Assembly (NCBI GenBank): GCA_020050835.1
Contig: JAGVKB010000154.1
Span: 62,001 to 126,000 of the forward strand
Direction of reading: 5' to 3'
DNA length: 64,000 nt
Source of the DNA: Candidatus Obscuribacterales bacterium
Lineage (GTDB): Bacteria; Cyanobacteriota; Vampirovibrionia; Obscuribacterales; Obscuribacteraceae
In this document: piece by piece, positions 34,740-43,751 of the stretch
How the letters are laid out: each line of letters begins with the position of its first letter
Position numbering within the stretch: the stretch's first letter is position 1
The notes under the pieces: generated by a model
The model's database searches: none
What the model was told of the DNA's origin: nothing
Seen by the model: the letters and a program-made list of their open reading frames with translations, nothing else
Position numbers and translations under genes: made by a program

Positions 34740-37700
34740 GGACGCCGAGAGGATTGCTGGTTGGGCTGTTTCCCTGCTCTTTGATGGCGGCGGAGACATC
34801 ACCGCCCATCTGTTTGGCGATCTGCTCCAGTTGCGGCAAATCTTGATTGTTGGCATCCAGCTCACGAGCCTTCTTCAACCAGCGCAACGCTTCCTTGCGG
34901 CTAGCATCGGCCGAGGCACCATCGCGTCCGAAGCCGGTGGTAGACGGGTTGACCTTCGTATCGGCGAAGACCAGATAGAGCAGAGCGAGATCTCGATTGA
35001 GCTTAGCCAGATACCGAGTGTCCGTCGAACCAGGATTTTTCAGCTTCTCTTGAATCTGATCCTTTACGCGCGCGACTGTTCTCTGATTCAAATTACCGGT
35101 GAAATCAACCATGTCTTTGTAGATAGCCGGAATGTCATGGCGGCCGTAGATCAGCTCGAGATCTGCGCCCACTCGTTGCTCAACCGCAGAGAGATCACCG
35201 ATTTCAGCCTTGTCGACTTTCTTCCCGTCAACGGTGGCATTGGGATCGCCGTCCAGCAGAGTTTGAGTATCGGACTTGACTTGCTCGATGGTTTTCTTGG
35301 CTCCTTCCAGGTAGGTCATCGCCCGCCCGCCGAGATCCAGATTGGCGCCGGGCAGTATGTAGTCGAACTGCCGATCTTGACCGTGGGTGAAGCTGGAGGA
35401 GATTGCATTCCAGAGTTGAGTTAACTTGCTGCTGCCGGCCCCGCCTTCACCGGGTGCCACCATCGTGCCCTTCGCCAATCGAGCCTCACCGCAAGCCGCC
35501 AGATAGACAGCCGCCGACCTTCCCCCCGCAATAGCGTTTTCAGGCCTAGAGGAGAGTTGCTCAGCCAGATAATACTCGAGAGCGGTCATCGGTCGTTTTG
35601 TTCTCGCATCACCCTTGAGCGGATAATTGTCCAGCTGTTTGAGTTTGTCGATCGATTGATTCATGCTATTGGCAGTGCGTTCGCTTTGATCTTGCCTCAC
35701 CTGCTCCTTGGCCTGGTCTCTGACTTCGCGACCGGAAGGACCTTCGAAGAAGAGCTTCAGCCCTTTCTCCACACCCAGCCCCATTGCCATCAAGGCGAGT
35801 CTTCCCCTGAAAGATTCACTACGCATCGGAATCGCCGAAGTGATACCGAGCGTGAGGGCATCAACACCATCGGGACGAAGCAGCCTGTTCCACTTGGAAG
35901 TCGGATCGACCGGATAAGCTCCTTCGAGCATGCCGCCGGCAATTTGCAGGCCGGTAACAGCTGCGCCCTTCTTCATCCAGCCGCCCGGCACAGCCAGCCC
36001 CACCCACGGTGCAAGCGCGCGCGCATAGGGAGTCGTGCCGCGATGAGAATGCCCCCACAAGTTCATGTTGTCTACTCTGTCGGCGAGGAAATCAGCCGCA
36101 GCGACAGTGGCAAATCCCCGCGCGAAGTTGCTGAAGTGACCCTCGGACAACTTTACGCCTTCCGGGGACAATTTCGGCAACCAGGTAGTTGCCGCTCTGG
36201 CATCTTGCTTGGCAAGATAACTGAGGTCTCTTTCCACAATCGACATTCTGCGGACAATAGTCTCTTCCGCTTTAGTCAAGACTCCGCCTTCCGGCATCGC
36301 GCCCAGCCCGCCAGCCTTCAAGAACTCATAGCGCCGCCATACCTTCAACTCTTCGGCCGTCAGCACCGTATCGACTGCCACTTTCTCGCTGGTCATAATA
36401 CCGTTGACGAGCCGCTCAGTCACCGGCCGCCCGGCGATCTTTTCAGCGATTGATTCCACCTGCGGTTTGAGCTCGTCAGCGATCACCAATATCTGCTTGC
36501 CGAGCAGATCGCGCTCGGCCATCAAGCTGGCTCGAATCGGCGAAGAAGTCGGATCAGCCAGCGTCATCCGACTGGTGAGCGCTTGATGCTTGGCGACAAG
36601 CTTCGCCTCATCGGCATCCAGCACGACCCCTTCCGGAATCGGTCCAGAAGCTCCATTTTTCAAGTACTCATAACGAGCGATCAATTTCTTGTCAGCATCC
36701 GACACAAACTCGATTAGCGGCTTACCGACCTTCTCCCTCGCTATTGCCGACTCCTTCTCCAGCTTCGCCAGCAGATCGACGCGCTGGCGATCAAGCAAGC
36801 CGTACTCTGTTGCCAATGTATTTATGCGCAAGTACTTCTCTTGCAGCGCTTCCATTCTCGGAAGTCCGTGGTCTTTGTCTTTGAGCAGTTCGCGAAGCCT
36901 CACCAATGCGCTCTCTTCTGAATCAAGCACCAAGCCGAAAGCTTTTGCCTCCAATTTGGGATTGTCTGTAAGCGCTGTAAAAAATTGGTAGCGACGCATC
37001 GACTTCAATTGGTCTGGCGTGAGCGCACTTTCGGCAGCCTTGACGGACTTCTCGACTGCGGCTTTACCTGGACCTTCGACCGTTTCCAAAAGCTTCTGAA
37101 CTTCGGCTTTGTCACCCAGCAATATGAGCTCTTCAGGCGTCAGTGTAAGTCCATATTGATGTGGTTTTAGATTCTGATCTTTCAAATAGTCGGTGAAGAA
37201 TCGAAACCGATTAGCGACAATCTGTTCTTCGGCAGTCAAACCAGCTTCTGCCGCGCGCGTGTACTTGTCGACCAGCAGAGGTCCTTCTTCGTGGAGACCC
37301 TGCACTATCTTATTGAATTTGAGGTCGTTCTCAGCAGCCTGCTGTCGCATACTTTCCAAGCTCTTTGGATCATAGTTAGCGGCGGCCAATTCACTCTGTA
37401 ATGGCTGGATCGCGTCATCCAGGTCGCTCATCCGCGCCACCAGGTCCACGTCGGCTTTAGGCGGCTCGAATTCAAATTGGGCGGCAGCGCCTGTAAAGAA
37501 GCGATATCTACCGAGCGCAGTCTTCTCTTCCGGCAGAAGCGTCTCCAGCCGTTTGGCAATCGCGTCCTGCTCGATGCGCGCCTTCGTTTCATCGAGAGTA
37601 TCTGCTTTGCTCATAATGAGCTCCATCAGATCTCTGTCCTTCGTCAACAGCGGCAATAGCAAATCTCGATTGTCCGCCAAGCCGAAACGTTGTTGATAAA

Positions 37701-38655
37701 AGATGGCCAGTCTGTCGGCCAAGCCAGCGGCCTTGGCCGGATCGGTCTCGCCGGAAGCGAGAATCTTCTTGGTGCCGTAATCCAGTGCTCTGGCCAGATG
37801 TCCGCCGGAAGCGAATGCGCCCAAACCGCCATAAAGCTCGTTGCCCCAGAAACCGGAGTGCTTCTCGAGAGAATACTCAGCCAGATTGCGCTTTTGATCG
37901 ACTATCTGCCTCATGCTTGAGCGCTCGGCATCGCCGGTGGTGGCACCGGTGCTAGAACGGGGAACGCCGTCGCTGCCCTGTCGATTAGTTGGCTCAGATG
38001 AAACGCCGGCTGGCGGCCGGGTTTCTCCCGGTTCCTTGAATCCCGGCGCTACTTCTCCGTAGCCTTTGCGCCACGGCTTGCCGTTCTCACCATTTGTACC
38101 GGGATTGGGATTGGAGTTTTGCTCCGGATTGCCATTGCGATTTGGTGCGGAGTTGCCGTTTTGCTCTCCACCGGGAACGGTAGGAGCCGGATCGGACGGC
38201 GCCGGCACTGTCTCAGCAGCCGGCGGGGCACCGTTGCCTGGCAGTTCAGTCGGATTGGCCGGAGCAGGCGAGACGCCGTTGCCGGGCAGGTCACCGGGAT
38301 TGGTGGGAGCGGGCGGCAGCACAACCGGTAACTCAGGGGGCGGCGCGGCAGGATCTTCAGCCGTGACAGGCGGCTGCACCTCAGTCGGAGATGGAGCGTG
38401 TCCGGCGTCAACTCCGTGCAGACCAGCCTGGTCGGCTAGACTACCCATACCGGCTGCCGGCGGAGCGATATAGCTTTCATCAACCACGATCTCGGGAGCG
38501 AGCTCAAGGACTCTTCGCCCACGTACAGGCGGATTGCTGGAGTCAGCTTTACGCTGATAAACTTCTTGCCCCAACTGCGGAGCAACGTCTGCTCTCTCCT
38601 TGAGTTGAGAGTTAATATCAGTATCTACGCGCCCAATGGCGCCACCATCACCCAT
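34726..38655 (-). CDS. Giant repeat protein A (1309 residues), lineage-specific
   Basis: No signal peptide is present. Residues 1-215 are polar and very Pro-rich. Near residues 255-275 lies an aromatic/Gly signature (GFWGNELYGGLGAFASGG, then ARALDYGTK). Five repeats follow, each opening with an R-Y/F-x-F/Y-F/L core: GRYRFFTG, NRFRFFTDY, RRYQFFTAL, ARYEYLKNG and RRYEFLKAG. Each is followed by a conserved L-x-x-E/D-E-x-x-L segment. A hydrophobic Gly-rich block (from SNFARG to about 120 residues later) with RGTTPYARALAPWVGLAVPGGW resembles a membrane-interacting region. The tail contains GRHDIPAI and a TPR-like KEALRWLKKARELD. The paralogue encoded at 38964-42653 has the same plan. The start has GGAGGT 8 nt upstream. 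The function is unknown; I cannot assign a family. Confidence 0.75.
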   Translation of the reverse strand: MGDGGAIGRVDTDINSQLKERADVAPQLGQEVYQRKADSSNPPVRGRRVLELAPEIVVDESYIAPPAAGMGSLADQAGLHGVDAGHAPSPTEVQPPVTAEDPAAPPPELPVVLPPAPTNPGDLPGNGVSPAPANPTELPGNGAPPAAETVPAPSDPAPTVPGGEQNGNSAPNRNGNPEQNSNPNPGTNGENGKPWRKGYGEVAPGFKEPGETRPPAGVSSEPTNRQGSDGVPRSSTGATTGDAERSSMRQIVDQKRNLAEYSLEKHSGFWGNELYGGLGAFASGGHLARALDYGTKKILASGETDPAKAAGLADRLAIFYQQRFGLADNRDLLLPLLTKDRDLMELIMSKADTLDETKARIEQDAIAKRLETLLPEEKTALGRYRFFTGAAAQFEFEPPKADVDLVARMSDLDDAIQPLQSELAAANYDPKSLESMRQQAAENDLKFNKIVQGLHEEGPLLVDKYTRAAEAGLTAEEQIVANRFRFFTDYLKDQNLKPHQYGLTLTPEELILLGDKAEVQKLLETVEGPGKAAVEKSVKAAESALTPDQLKSMRRYQFFTALTDNPKLEAKAFGLVLDSEESALVRLRELLKDKDHGLPRMEALQEKYLRINTLATEYGLLDRQRVDLLAKLEKESAIAREKVGKPLIEFVSDADKKLIARYEYLKNGASGPIPEGVVLDADEAKLVAKHQALTSRMTLADPTSSPIRASLMAERDLLGKQILVIADELKPQVESIAEKIAGRPVTERLVNGIMTSEKVAVDTVLTAEELKVWRRYEFLKAGGLGAMPEGGVLTKAEETIVRRMSIVERDLSYLAKQDARAATTWLPKLSPEGVKLSEGHFSNFARGFATVAAADFLADRVDNMNLWGHSHRGTTPYARALAPWVGLAVPGGWMKKGAAVTGLQIAGGMLEGAYPVDPTSKWNRLLRPDGVDALTLGITSAIPMRSESFRGRLALMAMGLGVEKGLKLFFEGPSGREVRDQAKEQVRQDQSERTANSMNQSIDKLKQLDNYPLKGDARTKRPMTALEYYLAEQLSSRPENAIAGGRSAAVYLAACGEARLAKGTMVAPGEGGAGSSKLTQLWNAISSSFTHGQDRQFDYILPGANLDLGGRAMTYLEGAKKTIEQVKSDTQTLLDGDPNATVDGKKVDKAEIGDLSAVEQRVGADLELIYGRHDIPAIYKDMVDFTGNLNQRTVARVKDQIQEKLKNPGSTDTRYLAKLNRDLALLYLVFADTKVNPSTTGFGRDGASADASRKEALRWLKKARELDANNQDLPQLEQIAKQMGGDVSAAIKEQGNSPTSNPLGVPNWR

Positions 38656-38963
38656 TCTTGCGACCTCCAGCCATAGGTAGCATAGTTGTGCTTAAATTTT
38701 TGCCTGCCAGAGCGCAGGGATTACGCCTGGTTTCTGCAATATTAGTTGGCTGGACCGCCCGGGTAAATCCGTGGGAATCCCATTAAGGATGGGAGGATTC
38801 CCACGCCAGTCGAGCGGGCGTTAAGGATAGTCAACCGCCTCTGGGACAGAGATTGCGAATCTACGTTAAGTAGCAGCAATGGCCGGTGCATAGCCCGAGC
38901 CAGGCATCGCCCAGCCCCTAAGGTGGAGCGTCATTTCCGAAACAAGATAATAGCGGTAGCGAC
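38656..38963. other. Intergenic region between the giant paralogues
   Basis: These 308 nt between two co-directional minus-strand genes hold the hairpin at 38770-38805 and presumably the promoter of the downstream gene. No small coding frame with a good start is visible. Confidence 0.45.
38770..38805. repeat. Strong 11-bp hairpin between the giant paralogues
   Basis: CGTGGGAATCC (38770-38780) and its exact complement (38795-38805) enclose 14 nt that can pair further (CCCAT with ATGGG). No U-tract follows on either strand. It could stop transcription of the upstream giant gene in a factor-assisted way, or bind a regulator of the downstream one. Confidence 0.45.
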
Positions 38964-41900
38964 TCATTTAGACTTCGGTATCTCGAGCGGATTGAAGGTT
39001 GTGCTGCTCCACTGCTCTTTGATAGTTCTCTGGCACTTTTCTTCCTGCTCCTTCAATATTTGATTGAGCTGTTCGAGATCGGGATTTTTGGGATCCAGCT
39101 CGCCGGCCTTGCGAAGAGCGATCTTCGCTTCACCGAGCATGATTGCTGCTGATTCTCCATCCCTTCCACTGCCTGTATTGTTGAATGCTCCCATCTTATT
39201 GATCGCCCAGGCGAGATCAATCAGCGCCACGTCCCGACAGAATTTCGCTACATATCTCGGATCGTCGGTCTTTGGGTCAGCGATCGTATTTTTTGCTTGC
39301 GTCCTAATCCTGGCCATGTCCTTTTGATGCAGCCGGAATGTGTATTCCTGTACCTCCTTGAGCAGAGCTGGAATGTCATGCCGTCCATAAATCTTATCGA
39401 GACTGGAGTCCACGCGTTTCTGGACTTTCTCCAGATCGGCTATTTCGCTCTGCTGAACCTTGGTCCCGCGCACTTCGCCATTGGCGCTTACTTGTTTTGA
39501 GGTTTCTTCTTTTGCGCGCTCAAGCTTAGTCCTGGCGGAAACCAGATACTTGAGAGCGCCGCCGCCGAGATCGTAATCACGCCCGGCCAGGATGTAGTCA
39601 AATTGCTGATCGTTGCCGCTTACATAAGTGTTGTACAGAGATCGGACGGTCTGCATAACCTTACCGTCGTCAGTACCGCCCTGCCCTTTAGCTACTCTCG
39701 ACCCTTTATCCAAACGCCCCTCGCCAGCCGCCACCATAAACATGGCTGCGCCGCGGTCGCCGTTCAAAACATCCTTGGAATGATCCCGGGACATCCAGTC
39801 GGCGACATAATACTCGAGCACCGTTGAGGTCTGTTTGGCATCGCCCTTAATCTGATGATTATCCAGCTTCTTGAGCTTTTCAATCGTATTGGTCATAGAG
39901 CGCTCGGTGCGTTCGGTCTTGTCTGTCTTGAAGAGTTCCCACGCTTGATCGCGCGTTTCGCGCGCGCTCGGTGCTGAAAGGAAATGGCTCCCGGCCTTGC
40001 TCACAACCAGCGCGGCTCCCATATAACCCAGACGAGCGGCAAATGTCTCCCGCCGCATCGGGATCGCCGAACCGATGCCCAGAAGGGCCGCATCCAAACC
40101 GGTCGGTCTGAGCAACTTGCTCCACTTGGAATTCGTATCGACCGGCAAAGCACGCTCGAGATAACTTCCAGCTACGTTCAAACCAATCATGGCGCCGCCT
40201 TTCTTGAACCAGCCGCCGGGCACAGCCATGCCGACCCAAGGGGTGATCGCAGTCAAGTAAGGCGTGGTTCCCCGGTGCGAATCCCAGACCGACTTACCGT
40301 AAAGGGCGTTGTCGATGCGGTCGGAAAGAAAGTCAGCGGCAACGTATGCAGCCATCCCTCTTGCGAAGTTAGAGAAATGCCCATTAACTTCTGCGCCACC
40401 AGAAGCGGTGCGCTTGAACCAGGTTGTCGCCGCGTGCGCATCGCCTTTCGCCGAACTGGCCAATGCCTTTTCGATGTCGGCGGCACGAGCAATTACGGCC
40501 GCCTCTTCAGCGGTCAGAACGCCGGCGTGCGGCAGCGCGCCGCTCTGTCCTCCGGTCTTCAAATAGCCATACTTTTTCCAGCGGCTTATCTCATCGGGTG
40601 TAAGCACGGTTTCGATCGGAACCTGCTCCGTCAGGGGAATCGCGCCAAGCAGTCTTGTTCTGGTCGGTCTTCCTTCAATTTTGACCAGCAGCTCAGCCAT
40701 CTCGTCTTTCATGCCGTCGGCAAGCGCTTTCATCCTGGTGGCAATCACTTCTCTCTCGGCGATCAATGCTTGCCGATTCGGCGATTGCCAGGGGTCTACC
40801 AGCTCGATTCGATTGGCGACCGCCTGACGCCTGGCCACCAGCTTGGCCTCATCAGCATCCAATACCACTCCGCCGGGTATCTCTCCAGCGGCGCCACTCT
40901 TCAAGTAGTTGTAGCGAGCGATCAAGTTCTTCTCGGCTTGCGTCATGAAATTCTCAACCGGCTGCGCAAGCTTCGTCTCCAGCGGTTCAATTTGCCTCTT
41001 CAAGCGCTGCACTGTCGCATCAAGGTCCATCGAGAGACGCTGGTGCTCGACGAGCAGACCAGGCAACTCGGCTTGGCGAGTGATAAACGGCTCCATCCGT
41101 AAAATGTCGCCTTTGATCTGCTGCCTGACCGTAACCAACCCACTTTCTTCACCGATCAAGACGGCGTTGAATTCCCGGGCACTCTTAGTTGCATCGGCCG
41201 CGAATTCTCTAAAGAATCGATAACGATTCATCGCAATCTTTTCGGCATCGGAAAGTGCGCCTTCACCCGCTCTCATGTATTTTTCGAGGGCCGGTCTGCC
41301 GGTTGGCTCGAGATTGTCCAGCAATTTTTTCACTTGCGCGCTATCGCGCAAAATGAGCTGCTCTTCAGTCGAGAGAATCACTCCGTAATCTGCCGGCTTG
41401 CGATTCGGGTTGTCTAGATAGTCTTTGAAGAACTGATACTTCTTGCCAGAAAACAGCTCTTCCGTCGATACAGCAGCCTGTCCGGCCCGTTCGAATTTAT
41501 CCAGCACCGGCTGTCCAGCCTTTTCCGCCTGCTCGATTACCGGTTTGAGTCTCGCTTCTATATCGCGGTCCAGAGTGGTCAGTCGATTCCATTCAATTGG
41601 ATCGTGCGCCAACTTGTCCCGGTGTAATTCGTCAATTTTGACAGCCAGATCAACCAATCGCTTGCGCAGTTGATCATCGGCGGCGTCAGGAACGTACTGC
41701 AAACCTGCCGGCGGATTCTGCCCGTTCAAGTATGCATACCGGCCGAGCGCTTCTCGCTCGACGGCGGTCAAACTGTTGAGCCGGCGCACCGCCGCTTCTT
41801 GCTCGGCCCGTTGCACCACGGTCGATAGCGTGTCAGCCTTGGTTCTCAAGGCATCGGCTACATTTCTCTCCCGCTCAAACAAGGGTGCCAGAGCACTTTC

Positions 41901-42653
41901 AGCTCCAACCAAGCCATGGTGGCGTTGATAAATGGCCGCTCCTTGCTCCAATAGATTGAAAATTCTGAATCGGCTCGGCTCGGTGTTGGCCAGATAGCTC
42001 TTGGTGCCATAATCAAGCGCACGGGCCAGCGGACCACCACCGAGCATAGCGCCACTGCCAGCAATCAGTGCGTTTCCCCAAAATCCGGAAGCGGGGTCCA
42101 GCTGTCTTTCCACCAGCGGTGCCAGCCGGTTGATGCTCGCTCTCATATCTGGTGCCTGGCCATTGCCCTTGCCCGCTTCGACTTTGGCCGGTTCGGCAGG
42201 AGGCTCGGCGTCGATGCCGCCACGCTTTTGATGGGGCGGCACTTCCTGCTTCCGGAAAAATCCGGGAGCAGGCTTTTCATTAAATGGATGAGCTCGCCAG
42301 TCTTTCTTCGGCGGATTCAACGGATCGCCGCCCGCAGGAGGATTAGCTTCCGGCGCACCGGAAGGACCTTGCAAATCTTTTGAAATCCCCAGCAAGCTGC
42401 CCTTTTTAGGGGGTGGAGCATCTCCCGGTCTGGCGGCCGGGACAGGCACCCCTGGCACACCCATGCCAGCCGGTCTGACTGGCTCGGCCGGCACGCCTTG
42501 CTGACCGTTTTGACCGCGAAAGAAGATCGGCGCTACTTCTTGCGCTTTATGTTGCAGGCCGTCTCTGGCCTCTGCTTGAAGTTTAGGAATTGCCTGTTCT
42601 AAGGAGCTGTGAGTATCATTCTTAAAATCACGCTCGCTTGCACGGTCGCCCAT
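38964..42653 (-). CDS. Giant repeat protein B (1229 residues), paralogue of protein A
   Basis: It shares the full plan of the neighbouring 1309-residue protein: an acidic, Pro-rich N-terminus (1-180), then GFWGNALIAGSG and ARALDYGTKSYL. Five repeats open with GRYAYLNG, KKYQFFKDY, NRYRFFREF, ARYNYLKSG and KKYGYLKTG, each followed by an L-x-x-E/D-E-x-x-L segment such as LDADEAKLV. A conserved hydrophobic block includes SNFARGMAAYVAADFLSDR and RGTTPYLTAITPWVGMAVPGG. The tail has GRHDIPALL, SGRDGESAAIM and a TPR-like helix pair. A coiled-coil character runs through the repeats. No signal peptide is present. The start has a GAGAG ribosome binding site. The pair clearly arose by tandem duplication and has diverged strongly in the N-terminal linker. 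I recognise no family and assign no function. Confidence 0.75.
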   Translation of the reverse strand: MGDRASERDFKNDTHSSLEQAIPKLQAEARDGLQHKAQEVAPIFFRGQNGQQGVPAEPVRPAGMGVPGVPVPAARPGDAPPPKKGSLLGISKDLQGPSGAPEANPPAGGDPLNPPKKDWRAHPFNEKPAPGFFRKQEVPPHQKRGGIDAEPPAEPAKVEAGKGNGQAPDMRASINRLAPLVERQLDPASGFWGNALIAGSGAMLGGGPLARALDYGTKSYLANTEPSRFRIFNLLEQGAAIYQRHHGLVGAESALAPLFERERNVADALRTKADTLSTVVQRAEQEAAVRRLNSLTAVEREALGRYAYLNGQNPPAGLQYVPDAADDQLRKRLVDLAVKIDELHRDKLAHDPIEWNRLTTLDRDIEARLKPVIEQAEKAGQPVLDKFERAGQAAVSTEELFSGKKYQFFKDYLDNPNRKPADYGVILSTEEQLILRDSAQVKKLLDNLEPTGRPALEKYMRAGEGALSDAEKIAMNRYRFFREFAADATKSAREFNAVLIGEESGLVTVRQQIKGDILRMEPFITRQAELPGLLVEHQRLSMDLDATVQRLKRQIEPLETKLAQPVENFMTQAEKNLIARYNYLKSGAAGEIPGGVVLDADEAKLVARRQAVANRIELVDPWQSPNRQALIAEREVIATRMKALADGMKDEMAELLVKIEGRPTRTRLLGAIPLTEQVPIETVLTPDEISRWKKYGYLKTGGQSGALPHAGVLTAEEAAVIARAADIEKALASSAKGDAHAATTWFKRTASGGAEVNGHFSNFARGMAAYVAADFLSDRIDNALYGKSVWDSHRGTTPYLTAITPWVGMAVPGGWFKKGGAMIGLNVAGSYLERALPVDTNSKWSKLLRPTGLDAALLGIGSAIPMRRETFAARLGYMGAALVVSKAGSHFLSAPSARETRDQAWELFKTDKTERTERSMTNTIEKLKKLDNHQIKGDAKQTSTVLEYYVADWMSRDHSKDVLNGDRGAAMFMVAAGEGRLDKGSRVAKGQGGTDDGKVMQTVRSLYNTYVSGNDQQFDYILAGRDYDLGGGALKYLVSARTKLERAKEETSKQVSANGEVRGTKVQQSEIADLEKVQKRVDSSLDKIYGRHDIPALLKEVQEYTFRLHQKDMARIRTQAKNTIADPKTDDPRYVAKFCRDVALIDLAWAINKMGAFNNTGSGRDGESAAIMLGEAKIALRKAGELDPKNPDLEQLNQILKEQEEKCQRTIKEQWSSTTFNPLEIPKSK

Positions 42654-42922
42654 ATATCTCTCTCCAGTGCTGCCGCAGAGTCTTTTAATTGCGTATATCC
42701 AGCCTTGAGAGGTCGGAAGGGAGATACCGCCTCAAGAGTTTATGTTAGTCCAAACTTAACCTCGATGAAATCCGTACAATTCCCAATCTGATCGTAATTT
42801 CCCCACCATTTTCACAACTTATCTTTACACTGCCGACAATCGATGGCTCAAAGTAAAACTACCTTTCAGCAGGCAGTGCCGCGCGTACAGATAGAGCTAT
42901 CCAGAAAGAGGTAAACAGCTCA

Positions 42923-43075
42923 ATGGAAAGTACAACGCAAGACCAAGGTGCCGCACGCAAGTCGACTTATGCCGACAGGCTCACGAAAGAGATGGCAGCT
43001 CGCAAGCCGGAAGCCGGGTTGGCGGCTATGCTGTCAAAATTAAATCCGTTCGCTATCGTAACAGCCAACAAGTAA
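42923..43075 (+). CDS. Small basic peptide, 50 residues
   Basis: A short frame starts at ATG 42923 with AGAGG about 12 nt upstream and ends at TAA 43075. The product is hydrophilic and basic at first (RKSTYADRLTKEMAARKPE), then has a short hydrophobic end (LAAMLSKLNPFAIV). It lies alone on the plus strand between two minus-strand genes, with about 270 nt upstream available for a promoter. The amino acid mix is protein-like but no family is recognised. Membrane-interacting behaviour is possible. Confidence 0.4.
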   Translation: MESTTQDQGAARKSTYADRLTKEMAARKPEAGLAAMLSKLNPFAIVTANK

Positions 43076-43097
43076 CCAATTGAAGTTCCGGCATTGA

Positions 43098-43670
43098 TTA
43101 AGAAGCAGCGCCGCTGTTGAGGTAATAGCGACTGTGAGCGGCCGCAGGCTGGCCGTTGTACTTGGCGCCAGGCTTCTCGTTATAGGCGATGGCGCACTCG
43201 GCGGTGCGAGTGAAGACCATTTGAGCGATCGCCATACCGGCATGCAGCCGGACCGGTCGATTGCCGACGTTGACGATCTCGAGAGTGATTTGTGCAGGCG
43301 GATGGCTGAAGCCGGCATCAATGAAACCGGCCGTGACGTGAACCATCACTCCAAGACGGGCCAAGCTGGACTTTCCAGTTAACTGACCGACGATATCGCG
43401 CGGCAGACATACTCGCTCGAGCGTTGCTCCCAGCACAAATTGCCCCGGTTTAACAACGATGCTTTCTTCGACGACATGAATCAAGCCTTGCAGAACACTT
43501 TGCGAATCATAAGGGTCGATGATTTCGGCTCCGCCATCGTGCCAGGAGAAGCGGTCGGAGAGCCGAACATCGTAAGAGTTCGGTTGTATCAAGGACTGAC
43601 AGTACGGCTCCAGGATAAGCTTGCCTTGCGAAACTGCTTCGCGTATCTCGTGATCCACAAGAATGGACAT
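43098..43670 (-). CDS. dcd: dCTP deaminase
   Basis: The 190-residue enzyme deaminates dCTP to dUTP for thymidylate synthesis. Typical segments are IQPNSYDVRLSDRF, PGQFVLGATLERV, the KSSLARLG motif (with its nucleotide-binding Lys/Ser/Arg) and HVTAGFIDAGF, which precedes the catalytic Glu of TLEIVN. I start at ATG 43670 (MSILVDHE), as family members do, with AAGGA close upstream; an extension to 43697 adds nine unlikely residues. It follows nrdJ by 81 nt on the same strand. Ribonucleotide reduction and dCTP deamination thus stand in one transcript-like arrangement feeding dTTP supply. A bifunctional dCTP deaminase/dUTPase cannot be excluded. Confidence 0.92.
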   Translation of the reverse strand: MSILVDHEIREAVSQGKLILEPYCQSLIQPNSYDVRLSDRFSWHDGGAEIIDPYDSQSVLQGLIHVVEESIVVKPGQFVLGATLERVCLPRDIVGQLTGKSSLARLGVMVHVTAGFIDAGFSHPPAQITLEIVNVGNRPVRLHAGMAIAQMVFTRTAECAIAYNEKPGAKYNGQPAAAHSRYYLNSGAAS

Positions 43671-43751
43671 TGTCCTTTTAACTCCTTGCCGTCCCAAGCA
43701 TTCTAAGGGCAGCGCATGAACCTCAAGTGAGGCTTCGAGGGCGTTCTTAGT

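Noticed and set aside
39984-41102. A 372-codon plus-strand open frame
   Set aside because: It is antisense to giant protein B, whose frame is supported by its paralogue.
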